Shown here one piece after another: positions 54,065 to 62,696 of a stretch of 64,000 nucleotides of DNA (its first letter is position 1; every line of letters begins with the position of its first letter). This DNA is from Pseudomonas abietaniphila (lineage in GTDB: Bacteria; Pseudomonadota; Gammaproteobacteria; Pseudomonadales; Pseudomonadaceae): positions 1,116,001 to 1,180,000 of the forward strand of contig NZ_CP155619.1 in NCBI RefSeq assembly GCF_039697315.1, in the 5' to 3' direction. The position numbers and the translations under genes were made by a program. Under the pieces are notes generated by a model that had not been told where the DNA came from, ran no database searches, and worked only from the letters and a program-made list of their open reading frames with translations.

Positions 54065-54913
54065 TCATTTCGTGGCCAGCGGCGCGGCGTTACGGAACTG
54101 TTCATGCAGATCACGCAAGGCTTGCGACGGTGCCATGCCGGTGCGCTGACCCACGTCGATCAACCAGCCACTGCGGTGCCAGTCGCGAATGATCGCGTCG
54201 AGTTTCGCCTGCGTGTCGTGTTCGCCCTTGCGCACCCAGATCACCGATTTCGAGGGGATCAGGTCGTTGGCCAGCGGGAGGTTGTAGTCGGCCCACTCCG
54301 GATCATCCAGCAGCGCGTGCATGGTCGGGCTGACGTGCACGGCGGCCACGCAACCGTTGCCACGCAGAGACAAAAGCGACTCGGACTGGCTGCGGAACGC
54401 CTTGATCTCTGCGCCATAGGTTTCCTGCAACGGCTTGATGAAGTTGCTGCCCTGAGACACGCAAACCGGTTTGCCTTTGAGGTCTTCCCACTGGCTGATG
54501 CCAGCGCCTTTGCGGATCAGCGCGGCGCCGCCGACTTCTTCGTACGGGGTTGGCACATAGTCGAGAATCTCGGCACGCTCGTCGGTGTACTGCATGTTGG
54601 CAATCAGGATGTCGACCTTGCCTTGCTGCAGGAACTGCACGCGGTTGGGCGCCAGCACCGACACGGTTTCGACCTCGACACCCAGCTTTTGCGCGATGCC
54701 TTTGGCCAGCTCGACGTTGTAGCCCAGGTGTTCGCCAGTCTTCGGATCGATGGTGCCGAACGGCGGCCCGCTGAGAATCACGCCGATGCTGATTTTGTGA
54801 CGCTGGTTGATCTTGTCCAGCGTGGCGTCGGCGTGGGCCAGGGTTGCGCCCATCGCCAGCCCGATCGAGAGGCCAATAACGGACAGGGTCTTGCCGATGG
54901 AAAAGCTGCTCAT
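54065..54913 (-). CDS. Polar amino acid ABC substrate-binding protein A
   Basis: 282 residues with a signal peptide (SSFSIGKTLSVIGLSIGLAM, cleavage near AHA|D). TLDKINQRHKISIGVILSGPPFGTIDPKTGEHLGYNVELAKGIAQKLGVEVETV, QFLQQGKVDILIANMQYTDERAE and KPVCVSQGSNF are the family 3 signature. It pairs with the closely similar protein at 54967-55809. An upstream ORF to 55186 contains no signal peptide. Ligand unknown; a sulfur-containing amino acid is suggested only by the neighbouring genes. Confidence 0.93.
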   Translation of the reverse strand: MSSFSIGKTLSVIGLSIGLAMGATLAHADATLDKINQRHKISIGVILSGPPFGTIDPKTGEHLGYNVELAKGIAQKLGVEVETVSVLAPNRVQFLQQGKVDILIANMQYTDERAEILDYVPTPYEEVGGAALIRKGAGISQWEDLKGKPVCVSQGSNFIKPLQETYGAEIKAFRSQSESLLSLRGNGCVAAVHVSPTMHALLDDPEWADYNLPLANDLIPSKSVIWVRKGEHDTQAKLDAIIRDWHRSGWLIDVGQRTGMAPSQALRDLHEQFRNAAPLATK

Positions 54914-54966
54914 GAACGAATGCCTTGTAAGAAACCTGAAAAACCAAGGGTAGAAAAAGCAGCGAC

Positions 54967-55809
54967 TCAGGCGCCCGCGGCCTGGAACTTGTCGTGCAAT
55001 TCGACCAGCGCTGGCGAGGCCGGGGTGATGTGGTGGCGCTTCTCGGCCTCGATCAGCCAGCCGGTGCGGTGCCAGCCTTTGACGATGGCGTCGAGTCTGG
55101 CTTGGGTGTCGGCTTCGCCAGGGCGGGTCCATATCACCGATGGCGCCGGATTCAGCTCGGGGGTGATCGCGCGGTAGTCCTTCCATTCGGCGCTGTCGGC
55201 GATGAGCGGGTTGATCAGCGTGGCGTCGTGCACCGCCGCTACGCAGTTGTTGCCGCGCAAGGCCAGCAAGGATTCCGACGAGCTTTTGAATGCTTTCAAT
55301 TCAGCGCCGAATTCGGTCAGCGGCTTCACGTAGCTGCTGCCCTGAGACGTGCAGACCGGCTGGCCCTTGAGGTCTTCCCAGCGGGTGATCTTGCTGTCTT
55401 TGAGCACCGCTGCGGTGCCGCCGACGCGATAAAACGGGGTGGGTACGAAGCCCAACTGCTGGCCCCGCTCGGCGGTCCACTCCATGTTGGCGATCAGCAG
55501 ATCGACCTTGCCCTGCTGCAGGAACTGCACGCGGTTGGCGGGCAGTACGGGCACCAGTTCCACCTCTGCACCGAGCTGACGACCGAGGTCTTCGGCCATG
55601 TCGACGTTCAGGCCCTTGGGTTTCTGGCTGGAAGGATCGATGGAGCCGAACGGCCCGCCTGACAACAGCACGCCGACCACCACACGGTGGCGTTGATCGA
55701 TCTTGTCCAGCGTGGTATCCGCCTGGGCCGCGAAGCTGGCGCCCAGCGTTACGGCAGCGCCGATCATTAACGGCAGGAAACGAGCAAATGGCGAGTGCGT
55801 GTACGGCAT
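54967..55809 (-). CDS. Polar amino acid ABC substrate-binding protein B
   Basis: 280 residues, signal peptide to near AQA|DTT. It shares with its neighbour TLDKIDQRHRVVVGVLLSGGPFGSIDP, NRVQFLQQGKVDLLIANMEWTAERG, WEDLKGQPVCTSQGSSYVKPL and SESLLALRGNNCVAAVHD. The pair look like products of a tandem duplication, with roughly half of positions conserved. It is the first gene of the seven-gene unit and faces the LysR gene. The two may broaden the range of compounds fed to one permease. Confidence 0.93.
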   Translation of the reverse strand: MPYTHSPFARFLPLMIGAAVTLGASFAAQADTTLDKIDQRHRVVVGVLLSGGPFGSIDPSSQKPKGLNVDMAEDLGRQLGAEVELVPVLPANRVQFLQQGKVDLLIANMEWTAERGQQLGFVPTPFYRVGGTAAVLKDSKITRWEDLKGQPVCTSQGSSYVKPLTEFGAELKAFKSSSESLLALRGNNCVAAVHDATLINPLIADSAEWKDYRAITPELNPAPSVIWTRPGEADTQARLDAIVKGWHRTGWLIEAEKRHHITPASPALVELHDKFQAAGA

Positions 55810-56234
55810 GGACTTCCCCTCAAATGGTCATCGGCTCGGCGCTTGCGACGGTGTGACGTCAGCGCCTTGTAATGAACCGCATCCTAGGGAGAGAACGGGA
55901 TGAGCGGAAATTCAAATATCAAATATGGTTATAACTTTCTGGTTTCGCGATTTAGAGCAAAACGGCATAAGAGCTGTTTTATTGGGCCTTATGGATATTT
56001 TGAAAGAGAGGGCTTTTCCAATTCATAAAAAAACGTAATGTATTGAGCGATTCCGCTGATGTAATACGGAGCTGTAGGAGCGCGGCTTGTCCCGCGATCG
56101 GCGGGGAACCCGTCGTCAACCCAACGATTGCATTGCACCTGAGGTTACCGAGACGTCTGATTCTACTGCCGGTACCCGGCAGATCGCGGGACAAGCCACG
56201 CTCCTACAAAACTGACGTTTACAGGATACACAAC
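55810..56234. promoter_or_regulatory. Divergent promoter region of the ABC operon and LysR gene
   Basis: 425 bases. The bases 55905-56040 are A/T-rich (ATATCAAATATGGTTATAAC) and likely carry the operon promoter and LysR sites. A long repeat fills 56072-56208, next to the LysR start. I see no definite LysR T-N11-A box but did not test it statistically. Confidence 0.5.
56072..56208. repeat. Long inverted pair (GGAGCGCGGCTTGTCCCGCGATC family)
   Basis: CTGTAGGAGCGCGGCTTGTC on the left and GACAAGCCACGCTCCTACA on the right, with GGCGGGGAACCCGTCG and GGTACCCGGCAGATCGCGGG inside. Same word set as 31778-31928. Confidence 0.8.
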
Positions 56235-57089
56235 ATGTCCTCCACCCTAGACCTCGAATTGCTGCGCACCTTCGTCGCCGTTGTCGATCACCACAGCTTC
56301 GCCGGCGCCGGGGCGCAGTTGTCGCGCACGCAATCGTCGGTGACGCAGCACATGCAGCGTCTCGAACAGCAGATCGGCGTCAGCCTGTTCCAGAAACAGG
56401 GCCGTCAGAAGCAACTCACCGAACCCGGTCGGCAGTTGTTACGCCACGCGCGGCAGATGCTGTCGCTCAACGATGATGCGCTCAATTCACTGCGAGAAAG
56501 CAGCCTCAGCGGCGTGTTGCGCATCGGCTCGCCCCACGACATCGCCGACACCATCCTGCCGCCGATTCTCAGCCACATCGCCCGGTCCGCGCCGAGGCTG
56601 CGGCTGGAGATCGACGTGGGTCGCAGCCCGTTTCTGATGGAAGATCTGCATCGCGGCAAGGTCGACATGGTGATTTCGACCCGCGAGGATCCCGCCCTGG
56701 AAGGCTTCGCCTTGCGCACATCACCGGTGTGGTGGATCTGCTCGGCGCAGTACCTGCACGTGCCCGGCGAGCCAATTCCGCTGATTCTGGTGGATGAGCC
56801 GAGCATCTATCGGCGGTACGCGATCGAAGCACTTGAGCGCGCCCACATTCCCTGGCGCCAGGCCTATCTGGCCTCGAACCTGATCGGCATCAAGGCCGCC
56901 ACCCGGGCGGGTCTGGGCGTTACGGCGCGCAGCATGGAAATGCTCGGGCCGGACATGCGCGTGCTGGGCGAAGCCGACGGATTGCCAAGAATGCCCGACG
57001 TGACCTATCACCTGTGGATCCGGCCCAATACCGTAAACCCATTGGCGCGCCGGGCCTATGAACTGATCCGCGGCAGTCAGGGGTTATGA
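56235..57089 (+). CDS. LysR family transcriptional regulator
   Basis: 284 residues. The HTH is LDLELLRTFVAVVDHHSFAGAGAQLSRTQSSVTQHMQRLEQQIGVSLFQKQGRQKQLTEPGRQLL (about 5-66); the effector domain follows from about 90 (GVLRIGSPHDIADTILPPIL). It diverges from the binding-protein-led ABC operon, the normal target layout. AGGAT lies just upstream of ATG 56235. The inducer is unknown, though likely a substrate of that operon. Confidence 0.93.
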   Translation: MSSTLDLELLRTFVAVVDHHSFAGAGAQLSRTQSSVTQHMQRLEQQIGVSLFQKQGRQKQLTEPGRQLLRHARQMLSLNDDALNSLRESSLSGVLRIGSPHDIADTILPPILSHIARSAPRLRLEIDVGRSPFLMEDLHRGKVDMVISTREDPALEGFALRTSPVWWICSAQYLHVPGEPIPLILVDEPSIYRRYAIEALERAHIPWRQAYLASNLIGIKAATRAGLGVTARSMEMLGPDMRVLGEADGLPRMPDVTYHLWIRPNTVNPLARRAYELIRGSQGL

Positions 57090-57187
57090 CCCCCCCCGAC
57101 TCCTTTGATTCTGCCGAAGGCGCAGGAGCGCGCTTGCTCTGGGCCGCACTCGGACGATCTGGCGCGCAGCGGCAGCCATCAGACGCG

Positions 57188-57910
57188 TCAGCCTTTCAAC
57201 ACCCCTTCAATCCAACGCTTAAGGTCGTCAACCTCGGCCGACGTGATGGTATGCCCTGCCCCGGCATACGCATGAAACTCAGGATTGATCAGCAGGTTCT
57301 CCAGGACCGTCCGAGCCTCGGTCGCGCCGGAGAACGGCACGCGATTATCCGCCGAGCCATGACCGATGAAGACTTTCAGTGGCTTGAGTGCATCGTCGGG
57401 CTTTAGGCGAGCGTTGAGGGAAGCGAGGATCTTGCCACTCAGCGGCGCAATGCCGCGCACCATTTCCGGGTGCTGCAGGCCGATCTGGTAACTCATCATC
57501 GCGCCTTGGCTGAAGCCCACCAGCACCACCTTGTCCGGTTGCGTACCGTACTTCTCAGTGGCCTGTTCGATGAAGGTCCTGAGCAGATCGGTGCTCTTAT
57601 CCACATCGCTGGTCACGCCTTCGTATTCGGCCTGATCGGTGTCCTGGCTGAACCACTTGTACCCGCCACCGTCGACTTCCAGCGGCGCGCGCACGGAGAG
57701 GTAGGTGTAATCCGACGACAACTCGTCCTTGATGCCGAACAGGTCACGCTCGTCGCTGCCGTAGCCGTGCAGGAAGATGATCAGGGGTTTGTCTTTGGTA
57801 TCGGCGGGGGCGGCAGCGAGGTAAGGCAAGGCGAGGTCGGTGAGCAAGGCAGGCTCGGCATGAGCAAAACCGGTGAACACACAGAGCAGCGCAGCGAAAA
57901 ACTTCATCAT
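57188..57910 (-). CDS. Exported carboxylesterase/phospholipase family protein
   Basis: 240 residues with a signal peptide (MKFFAALLCVFTGFAHA|EP). Alpha/beta hydrolase: LIIFLHGYGSDERDLFG (oxyanion hole region), the nucleophile in VGFSQGAMMS, Asp in GHGSADNRVP, His in GAGHTITSAE. Similar to YpfH and phospholipase/carboxylesterase proteins; substrate unknown. It is convergent with the LysR gene, with 98 bases between their stops. Confidence 0.9.
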   Translation of the reverse strand: MMKFFAALLCVFTGFAHAEPALLTDLALPYLAAAPADTKDKPLIIFLHGYGSDERDLFGIKDELSSDYTYLSVRAPLEVDGGGYKWFSQDTDQAEYEGVTSDVDKSTDLLRTFIEQATEKYGTQPDKVVLVGFSQGAMMSYQIGLQHPEMVRGIAPLSGKILASLNARLKPDDALKPLKVFIGHGSADNRVPFSGATEARTVLENLLINPEFHAYAGAGHTITSAEVDDLKRWIEGVLKG

Positions 57911-58050
57911 TGAGAACGGGCCCTTTCAGAAAAACGTCGGGCCCATCATACGCAGCATGTTTCGGATGTCAGCCCGTAATCGACCGGGGGATGCTGTCAG
58001 AAGGCTGTACAGGTTGCAGATTTTTCGGACAACTGCTGAAGCTGAGCCCT

Positions 58051-59376
58051 TCAATCCTCCAACGCCGCCAACCCCAAATGCTCGCGCAAGGTCGAGCCTT
58101 CATACGCCGTGCGAAACAGCCCCTTGCGCTGCAAATGCGGGATCACGCTTTCGACGAACTCGCTGAACGACCCCGGCAGATACGCCGGTGAAATGACGAA
58201 GCCATCGCAACCGCCCTGGGTGAACATCTCCGCCAACTGATCGGCAATCTGCGCACCGGTGCCCACCAGCTGCGGCACCCTGACACTGCTGGCGAAAATC
58301 CTGCCGAGCTCTTCCAGTGTGGTTTCAGGCCCTTGCATCAACAGCTTCTCGGCAGCGGCCGGAGGAATCGACGGTGAGCGGGCAATGTCCGCCAAGGCCG
58401 CCGACAAGGGAAACGGCGACAGATCGACGTTAAGCTGCGAAGCCAGCGTCACCAACCCCAGTTCAGGGCGCGCCAGCGCGTTGTGTTTGTCACGCTTGGC
58501 GCGTGCTTCGGCCTCACTGCCGCCAATGAACGGCATGACCGCCGTCAGCACCTTGCAGCTGTCGGCCTGGCGTCCTTGCTGCACGACCTGGCCGCGCACG
58601 TCTTCGCGAAACGCGTGCATCGCTTTCAAATGCGGGTGAATGGTGAAAATTGCCTCAGCCCACCGCGCGCCGAATCGCCGCCCGCGCCCCGAGGACCCGG
58701 CCTGAATCAAGACCGGTCGCCCCTGCGGCGTACGCGGAATGTTCAGCGGGCCTTCGACCTTGAACCATTCCCCCTGATGCTGCACTGAAGTGATCTTCGA
58801 CGGATCGGCCAATACACCGGTCTCACGGTCGAGCTTCAACGCACCCGGCGCCCAACTGCGCCACAGCTTCAGCGCCACCTCGACGAACTCGTCGGCACGG
58901 TCGTAACGCAGGTCGTGCTCAAGGTGTTTGTCCTTGCCGAACAGACGCCCCTCACTGTCGTTCATTGACGTGACGATGTTCCAGGCTGCGCGGCCCTTGG
59001 ACAGATGATCGAGTGTGGCGAACTCACGGGCGATGTGCGCGGGCTCGTAATAGGTGGTCGAACGCGTCGCGCCCAACCCCAACTTGCGTGTCTGCCCGAC
59101 CAGATAAGACAGGATCGGCAGCGGGTCCAGGCGCGTGGCGTCCTGCGCACCATAACGCAGGGCGATATCCCGCGAGCCGCCCATCTGGTCACCGACCGCG
59201 AGGCGATCCGCGAAAAACAGAAAGTCAAACAGCCCCTCTTCTACCACACGCGCCGTGCGCGCGTAGTACTCGGGATCCAGATAATTACCGAGGGTTTCCG
59301 GGTGACGCCACGCGGCATGGCTGTGGATCACCGGGCCGGTCAACAGAAAGGCAGACAGATGAATTTGACGACTCAT
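58051..59376 (-). CDS. FMN-dependent monooxygenase (NtaA/SnaA/DszA family)
   Basis: 441 residues. The luciferase-like barrel shows SAFLLTGPVIHSHAAWRHPETLGNYLD, LFDFLFFADRLAV, RSTTYYEPAHIAREFATLDHLSKGRAAWNIVTS, PVLIQAGSSGRGRRFGARWAEAIF and the C-terminal cap. Members of the family oxidise nitrilotriacetate, dibenzothiophene sulfone, dimethyl sulfide or related compounds with FMNH2 made by a separate reductase. No flavin reductase is next to it. It follows the binding protein at 59392-60333 in one transcript (15 bases), suggesting that the compound is imported then oxidised. GGAGAAG precedes ATG 59376. Confidence 0.92.
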   Translation of the reverse strand: MSRQIHLSAFLLTGPVIHSHAAWRHPETLGNYLDPEYYARTARVVEEGLFDFLFFADRLAVGDQMGGSRDIALRYGAQDATRLDPLPILSYLVGQTRKLGLGATRSTTYYEPAHIAREFATLDHLSKGRAAWNIVTSMNDSEGRLFGKDKHLEHDLRYDRADEFVEVALKLWRSWAPGALKLDRETGVLADPSKITSVQHQGEWFKVEGPLNIPRTPQGRPVLIQAGSSGRGRRFGARWAEAIFTIHPHLKAMHAFREDVRGQVVQQGRQADSCKVLTAVMPFIGGSEAEARAKRDKHNALARPELGLVTLASQLNVDLSPFPLSAALADIARSPSIPPAAAEKLLMQGPETTLEELGRIFASSVRVPQLVGTGAQIADQLAEMFTQGGCDGFVISPAYLPGSFSEFVESVIPHLQRKGLFRTAYEGSTLREHLGLAALED

Positions 59377-59391
59377 GATGCTTCTCCTGCC

Positions 59392-60333
59392 TTATTTAGC
59401 CTTGGGCACCCAGACGGCGATGTCGGAAATCTTCAGCGGCTTGGGAATCAGCTTCGCTTCGTAATAGTAATCAGCGATGCGCTGCTGCTCGGCCAACTGA
59501 TCGACGTTGACCGGGACGATGTCGTAGCTGCGACGGCTGTTGGCCAACTCCACGGTTTCCGGCGGAATATTGCCCCACAGCGGTGCGAGGTTTTTCGCCG
59601 CCTCCTGCGGATGGCCTTTGACCCACTGCCCGGCGTCATGCAGGGTATCGAACACCACCTGCAGCACCTCGGGGTGCGCCTTCGCGAAACTCGTGTTGGC
59701 GACATAGAAACGGTTGTAGTTGGCGACGCCTTTGCTGCCATCCGCCAGCACACGAACATGATGCTCACGCTCCTGTGTGGCGAGGAACGGGTCCCAGATC
59801 GCCCATGCATCCACGTTGCCACTTGAGAACGCGGCCACGCCGTCTGGCGCTTCCAGGTACACCGGCTGAATGTCTTCCAGCGTCAAGCCGGCCTTTTTCA
59901 GCGCTGAAATCAACAGGAAATTACTGCCTGAGCCTTTCGAGACCGCGACGCGCTTGCCCTTGAGGTCGGCGACGCTGCGAATGGGCGAGCCGTCCTGAAC
60001 AATGATCGCCTGCGCGGTGGGCGACGGGTTCTCCCGTGCGTAGTAAGTCAACGGCGTGTTGGCCGCCTGGGTGAACAACGCGAACGCATCCGCCACATCG
60101 GCGTGCAGATCGACACTGCCCGCGTTCATCGCGCTCAGCAGCCCACTGCTGAACTCATGCCACTGAACCGTGAAGCCCAAGGGCTTCAGGCGTTGCTCAA
60201 TCTGGCCGTCATTCTTGAGCAGCAGCCACAACGTAGATGAACGCTGGTAGCCGATGCTGATGACCTGCTCGGCCTGCGCCGTGGCGGTCGCCAGCAGCAG
60301 CGCCGCGGCGACAATGAGTGTGCGAAGGGACAT
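59392..60333 (-). CDS. SsuA-like ABC substrate-binding protein
   Basis: 313 residues, signal peptide (MSLRTLIVAAALLLATATA, cleavage near AQA|E). IGYQRSSTLWLLLKNDGQIEQRL, GSVDLHADVADAFALFTQA, KGKRVAVSKGSGSNFLLISALKKAG and NVDAWAIWDPFLA match sulfonate/nitrate-type solute-binding proteins (SsuA, AtsR). These are made under sulfur starvation to bind organosulfur compounds. No permease or ATPase accompanies it here. AAGGATCGTC lies before ATG 60333. The promoter should lie in the gap to 60563. Confidence 0.9.
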   Translation of the reverse strand: MSLRTLIVAAALLLATATAQAEQVISIGYQRSSTLWLLLKNDGQIEQRLKPLGFTVQWHEFSSGLLSAMNAGSVDLHADVADAFALFTQAANTPLTYYARENPSPTAQAIIVQDGSPIRSVADLKGKRVAVSKGSGSNFLLISALKKAGLTLEDIQPVYLEAPDGVAAFSSGNVDAWAIWDPFLATQEREHHVRVLADGSKGVANYNRFYVANTSFAKAHPEVLQVVFDTLHDAGQWVKGHPQEAAKNLAPLWGNIPPETVELANSRRSYDIVPVNVDQLAEQQRIADYYYEAKLIPKPLKISDIAVWVPKAK

Positions 60334-60563
60334 GACGATCCTTGGGTGAGCGAGTGTTTGAACGACGCCTGGCGCCGCGCCTGAGAAAACAGACATGAGC
60401 ACCGCGCCTTAAAGTCCTTTTGATTATAAAAACTGCCACGAATTATGAAAGAAACGTATAGCTCTAAGCTTATGCCGCTTGCCCGGATGGAACGTCTGAG
60501 CACCGTGCGGGGTCTAGGCATAAGCACCTGATTGCAGACCCACAGCCGATTAAGGAAACGACC

Positions 60564-61007
60564 ATGAACATCTTCGAAGCCCTGAGAGAAAGCCACGACC
60601 GGCAACGCGGCTACGCCGATGCCTTGATCCAGACCCACGGCGACAGTAAAGACCGTGTCGCGGCCTACGAACAGCTCAAGGCCGAGCTTCAGGCCCACGA
60701 GACCGCCGAAGAACGCTTCTTCTATATACCGCTGATGCAGTTCGACAACGGCGTTGATCTCAGCCGACATGCCATCTCCGAGCACCATGAGATGGACGAG
60801 ATGATGGAAGAACTCGACGAAACCGAGATGTCCAGCCCGGCGTGGCTCGCAACTGCGAAGAAGCTGTCCGAGAAAGTCCATCACCACCTCAAGGAAGAGG
60901 AGCAGAAATTCTTCCAGATGGCGGGCAAACTACTGGACGACAAGCAAAAGGAATCGTTGGCGGGCGAATACGTGAAGGAATATAAGGAGCAATTGGCGGA
61001 GGAATGA
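60564..61007 (+). CDS. Hemerythrin HHE-domain protein
   Basis: 147 residues, all helical. Metal-binding residues are visible as ESHDRQR, AHETAEERFFY, ISEHHEMDEMMEELDE and VHHHLKEEEQKFF. Hemerythrin-like proteins bind a di-iron centre and act in O2, NO or iron sensing and storage. AAGGAAACGACC precedes ATG 60564. It is a single-gene transcript, with the SsuA-like gene diverging to its left. Confidence 0.92.
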   Translation: MNIFEALRESHDRQRGYADALIQTHGDSKDRVAAYEQLKAELQAHETAEERFFYIPLMQFDNGVDLSRHAISEHHEMDEMMEELDETEMSSPAWLATAKKLSEKVHHHLKEEEQKFFQMAGKLLDDKQKESLAGEYVKEYKEQLAEE

Positions 61008-61164
61008 TCCCCTTGCGGCGATTGACCTCACGTCGCCCCTTGAAATGCTCCTTTGAAATCACGACAGCAGGAAAATCACGACAGCAGGCCGCGTTTGGCG
61101 TAACGAAAGCTGAACGCGGCGTTGTGGTGGCCATAAACCCCGCAGCGACAGGGTGCAGACAATC

Positions 61165-62679
61165 ATGCAGGCAAGACGATGGGTAACAGAATTCTGGCTC
61201 ATCCCCATCGTGGTGCTTGCAACCTTGGTCAGGCTTTACGGCTCGACGGCTTCGGCGGTCTGGTGCGACGAGGGTTCGAGCCTGTTCATGAGTCAGTTTT
61301 CGCCCTTGCTCATCTGGGTCCACAGCGCACACGACGTACACCCACCGCTTTACTTCCTGCTCCTGCACGCCTGGACAAGTGCGTTCGGGAGTTCGCTTTT
61401 TTCCATCCGCTTGTTGAGTGTGCTTCCCGGCATCGGCAGCGTCGTGCTAGGCGTCTGGCTCACCTTGCTCATTGCCAGTCGGCGCGCCGCGCTACTGGCC
61501 GGCCTCTTCCTGGCCCTGCTGCCCATCGCCGTGCGCTACAGCCAGGAAGTGCGCATGTATTCGCTCATGGGCTTCTGGCTACTGGGCGCAACCATCGCCT
61601 TGGTGTACTGGGTGAAAAACCCGCAGCGCCATGCCTACCTGATGGCTTACGCCCTGCTGATGACCGCCAGCTTCTACACCCACTACTTCACGGCGTTCTG
61701 CGTGCTGTCCCACTGGTGCTATCTGTTGCTTCTGCGCAAGGCGCAACCCTGCCTGATACGTCGACCGGCCTGGTGGATCACCAACGGCCTGATCGTCGTA
61801 ATGTTTACGCCTTGGCTTTTCGATTTTTTTGATCTGTTGCGACACCTTGATCAACTCCGGGCGGGCAACGACATTGGCTGGATTACACCGGTTGACGCCT
61901 ACTCACTGCCATCGACCGTATGGCAATTCTTTACGCTGACTGACGGGACGTTCGTGCCCGGCTGGATTTACCTGTCCCTTCCGGTAGCGCTCGCAGTGAT
62001 CGTCGTCGCCGTCTGGCGTCACGATCAGGGCCCTTATAAATTCCACGGGCTGCTGATCATTTATGCACTGCTGCCGCCGATTGTCGTGTTCGCCATTTCC
62101 TGGATCACGCCCTTGCTGGTGGAGCGCTATTTGATGTTCTCGGCCTTGGGTTTGCCGATCATCCTGGCCGTCGCCATTGATCGCATTGCCGAGCGTTTTC
62201 GCACCGCAGCGGTATTCGCAGTGGCGCTGCTCCTGACACTGGAGCTCACGGGATTGAGCAACGACTATCGGACGGACCCGGAACAGTTCGACGACCTGGT
62301 CAACTACGTCAATGAGCACTACGTCGCGGGCGACCGCATCGTGGTCAGCGATATGTTCTGGTACCTGAGCTACCGGTATTACAACAAGACCCCGACCGTT
62401 CCCCTGCTCTACACGCCTGACAAACCCGACGGTACGTCAGGAAGGCCAAATGCCTACGGGTTCGGCACGCTGTTCACGGATTCCAGCAACGTCTATCTGG
62501 ACAAGCTTCAGGCGCTGGAAAGCGGACCTGCCCGAGTCTGGTTGATCAGCAACAAAGCACCACCGGACGACTTCACGTCGATACCGGCCAGCTGGGTGAA
62601 CGTGAGCACATTGACGATCGAAGACACGCAGTTGCGGCTCTACGAGGTCCCCGATGCAGCTCACGCAAAACACCCCTGA
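61165..62679 (+). CDS. Membrane glycosyltransferase, ArnT/GT39 type
   Basis: 504 residues with about 11 membrane segments. LIPIVVLATLVRLYGSTASAVWCDEGSSLFMSQ holds the catalytic Asp-Glu of the first periplasmic loop, followed by HSAHDVHPPLYFLLLHAW and the SQEVRMYSLMGFW region. The ArnT-like fold transfers sugars from undecaprenyl- or dolichyl-type phosphate lipid donors to acceptors in the periplasm. No sugar-lipid genes adjoin it, so donor and acceptor are unknown. ATG 61165 is chosen; an in-frame GTG four codons upstream is an alternative. Its C-terminus overlaps nothing; the next stop is 17 bases away on the other strand. Confidence 0.88.
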   Translation: MQARRWVTEFWLIPIVVLATLVRLYGSTASAVWCDEGSSLFMSQFSPLLIWVHSAHDVHPPLYFLLLHAWTSAFGSSLFSIRLLSVLPGIGSVVLGVWLTLLIASRRAALLAGLFLALLPIAVRYSQEVRMYSLMGFWLLGATIALVYWVKNPQRHAYLMAYALLMTASFYTHYFTAFCVLSHWCYLLLLRKAQPCLIRRPAWWITNGLIVVMFTPWLFDFFDLLRHLDQLRAGNDIGWITPVDAYSLPSTVWQFFTLTDGTFVPGWIYLSLPVALAVIVVAVWRHDQGPYKFHGLLIIYALLPPIVVFAISWITPLLVERYLMFSALGLPIILAVAIDRIAERFRTAAVFAVALLLTLELTGLSNDYRTDPEQFDDLVNYVNEHYVAGDRIVVSDMFWYLSYRYYNKTPTVPLLYTPDKPDGTSGRPNAYGFGTLFTDSSNVYLDKLQALESGPARVWLISNKAPPDDFTSIPASWVNVSTLTIEDTQLRLYEVPDAAHAKHP

Positions 62680-62696
62680 CGCGCACACTCCGCCGA

